A stretch of DNA of 64,000 nt from CAVZCK01 sp963773735 (GTDB lineage Bacteria; Pseudomonadota; Alphaproteobacteria; Rhizobiales; Rhodomicrobiaceae). Below the pieces are notes generated by a model, which was not told the origin of the DNA, searched no databases, and saw nothing but the letters and a program-made list of their open reading frames with translations. This document shows positions 62,781 to 64,000 of this stretch, piece after piece. The position numbers and the translations under genes are program-made. Location of the stretch: NCBI GenBank assembly GCA_963773735.1, contig CAVZCK010000023.1, forward strand, positions 8,762 to 72,761, read 5' to 3'. Each line of letters begins with the position of its first letter. Position 1 is the stretch's first letter.

Positions 62781-63584
62781 TCAGTTCCATGCTGATGGCT
62801 CGAGCCTCCGGCGCGCCCCGGCGTCGTAAGCCTGGGGATTTGCTCGCGCCTCACGCAGGCCGTTGAAATAGAGGCCGCTGCGCCCTTCGAGCGCGTCGGA
62901 GACGGCGAGATTAATGATCGCGTCGGCGCCGTCCTCGACACTGCTCCTGGGGGTGATGCCCGCCCGCCGCACCATGCCCGTATTCATATAGGTTGCCGGA
63001 TGCAGGGCATTGACGGTGACGCCGGAATCTTCGAGAGCGCCAGCCAGATCGATCGTGAACAAAATCTGTGCAAGCTTGCTCTGGCAATAGGCTCGGCCAC
63101 CGCTATAGCCGCGCGTCAGCATGACATCGCCGAAGTCGATGGCCTGCTGCCCGGCCGAAGCCACATTGACGATGCGGGCCGGAGCGCTGTCTCTGAGCAG
63201 CGGCAGCAGCAGATGGGTCAGGAGAAAGCCGGCGAGATAGTTGACGGCAAAGCGCAGCTCATAACCGTCGGCGCTGGTCTCCCTGGTTGCTGTGGGGCCG
63301 CCCGTGCCGACGCCGGCATTGTTGATCAGCAAGTCCAACCGGTCGGTCTTCTGCCGGACCGTCTCCGCCAGGCGGCGAACCTGGGCCAGCGAGGAAAGAT
63401 CCGCCGCAAGGAATTCCGCCACGCCGCCGGCCGCATCGATCTCGGATACGGACCTCCCCCGCTCGCGGCTGCGGCCATGCACCAGGACATGCACTCCCGC
63501 TTCCGCGAGCCGCTTGGCGACGACCCTGCCGACGCCGTCCGTCGAGCCGGTGATCAGCGCCGTCGTTCCGTACAAATTCTCCAT
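62781..63584 (-). CDS. Short-chain dehydrogenase/reductase
   Basis: 267 residues from ATG 63584 (MENLYGTTALITGSTDGVGR) with AGGGGGA 6 bases upstream; the frame is open further but that part is not conserved. SDR motifs: NAD(P) site ITGSTDGVGRVVAKRLAEAG, NNAGVGTGG, catalytic Ser (VNVASAG) and YxxxK (YCQSKLAQILFTIDL). The H-G-R-S-R-E-R stretch after the second strand suggests NADPH. It resembles retinol-dehydrogenase-like SDRs of unknown substrate. Same strand as the kamA operon but about 470 bases upstream, so probably separate. Confidence 0.88.
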   Translation of the reverse strand: MENLYGTTALITGSTDGVGRVVAKRLAEAGVHVLVHGRSRERGRSVSEIDAAGGVAEFLAADLSSLAQVRRLAETVRQKTDRLDLLINNAGVGTGGPTATRETSADGYELRFAVNYLAGFLLTHLLLPLLRDSAPARIVNVASAGQQAIDFGDVMLTRGYSGGRAYCQSKLAQILFTIDLAGALEDSGVTVNALHPATYMNTGMVRRAGITPRSSVEDGADAIINLAVSDALEGRSGLYFNGLREARANPQAYDAGARRRLEPSAWN

Positions 63585-63924
63585 GCCGATCCCCCTGTCT
63601 AGGTCTGGGCTATCACTGGGGACTCGCACGGCCTTTAGCCAGCTCTTGCGGCGAGGGCGCGCGCGACGCCTTGCTAAGCGCAAGATCGCAGGAACATCGC
63701 GCCCATGGAAGCTCACGCCAATGGACTATTCCGTCCGCCGAAGAAAGGCCGCCGGAAAAGGCTCGGGTCCCGCGCGAGCCCGACGCCGATGATCGATGCG
63801 ACGTCGAGCTGAGCGAGACAAATACCATTTCTGCGCCCATTTACGCGAGCTTCACTTTCCGGTCGTATAGCCAATTCATGCGCGCAGTGCGTGTTTGTCA
63901 ACGTGAAGTCCGAGGCGCGTGATC
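63585..63924. other. Intergenic region, no supported gene
   Basis: 340 bases between the divergent SDR and receiver-like genes. Short frames on both strands (for example 63613-63840) lack any family motif. Both promoters must be here. GAGGCGCGTGATC before 63925 may include the ribosome site of the next gene. Confidence 0.5.
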
Positions 63925-64000
63925 ATGACGGATGGCGAAGCCGTATACATAGTTGGAAACGATCCAGCGGCCGCCGAGACCATGGGACGACTGTTCAGCT
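63925..64000 (+). CDS. Receiver-like protein, N-terminal part (runs off the window)
   Basis: The first 25 codons read MTDGEAVYIVGNDPAAAETM, GRLFS. This matches the start of FixJ/LuxR-type response regulators (VYIVDDDxAxRxxLxxLL), but the acidic pair DDD is GND, which would weaken Mg binding and phosphorylation. If the rest keeps the pattern it is a pseudo-receiver. Only the beginning is visible, so the family is tentative. Confidence 0.45.
   Translation, partial: MTDGEAVYIVGNDPAAAETMGRLFS

Noticed and set aside
1..64000. CRISPR arrays, rRNA and tRNA genes
   Set aside because: I found no regularly spaced direct repeats, no rRNA-like stretch and no cloverleaf with a T-loop GGTTCRANNCC pattern.

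Overview
The window looks like chromosome of an alphaproteobacterium of the order Hyphomicrobiales (Rhizobiales), probably a methylotroph or oxalotroph relative such as Beijerinckiaceae, Methylobacteriaceae or Bradyrhizobiaceae. This is inferred from the high G+C content, the block aroB-aroK / 46-aa membrane peptide / xerD-accA-YkuD typical of the order, HspQ, the CoA-ester lyase and malate-CoA-ligase-like genes, and three palindromic intergenic repeats of the rhizobial type. No rRNA, tRNA or CRISPR array was seen.

Layout. 1-4.5 kb: an accessory island with two decayed genes, a DnaJ C-terminal-domain protein without a J domain, and, convergent to it, a ClpB-like protein whose second ATPase ring is replaced by a TIR domain. 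4.5-8.4 kb: a gene graveyard (IS5 transposase, vapC, alcohol dehydrogenase and arylsulfatase remnants) around one intact FAD oxidoreductase. 8.4-14.9 kb: outer-membrane protein, ECF sigma factor, folE, Rieske-type FAD reductase, PAS protein, di-haem cytochrome c. 15-17.7 kb: relics of an integrase and a tctA, with an IS110 and an IS5 element. 17.8-26.1 kb: CoA-ester lyase, hspQ, shikimate genes, xerD, accA and two L,D-transpeptidases. 26.2-28.1 kb: glyoxylate-to-glycerate genes (glxR, hyi, gcl relic). 28.3-30.2 kb: a porin-cytochrome c and a HiPIP. 30.4-36.7 kb: a Zn/Mn ABC importer and a MacAB-type exporter. 37-39.2 kb: DUF1772-like protein, cupin, aldo/keto reductase relic, TerC. 39.4-53.6 kb: an oxalate/glyoxylate island (malate-CoA-ligase-like pair, TctCBA transporter, GntR regulator, oxalyl-CoA decarboxylase, formyl-CoA transferase, ADP-forming acyl-CoA synthetase, FAH and ketopantoate-reductase-family proteins). 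54.2-57.8 kb: hybrid sensor kinase and a methyltransferase. 58.1-62.3 kb: a tight operon of lysine 2,3-aminomutase, two ATP-grasp ligases, an acetyltransferase and a SET protein, which I read as an uncharacterised beta-lysine-type biosynthetic pathway. The right end holds an SDR and the start of a receiver-like gene.

How the genes may work together. TctCBA could import oxalate (or a related dicarboxylate). Frc, Oxc and the acyl-CoA synthetase would activate and decarboxylate it. The ketopantoate-reductase-like protein could reduce oxalyl-CoA to glyoxylate, as PanE2 does in Methylobacterium. Glyoxylate could then enter glycerate metabolism (gcl/hyi/glxR) or malyl-CoA chemistry (CoA-ester lyase, MtkAB-like). 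A GGTATAC-type palindrome recurs in front of gntR, tctC and the mtkAB-like pair.

Caveat: about 18 genes carry a single-base indel, mostly +1 and often in short homopolymers, while their protein similarity continues in another frame. I treat most of these as probable sequencing or assembly errors and give the full span. Genes with in-frame stops plus truncation are called pseudogenes.
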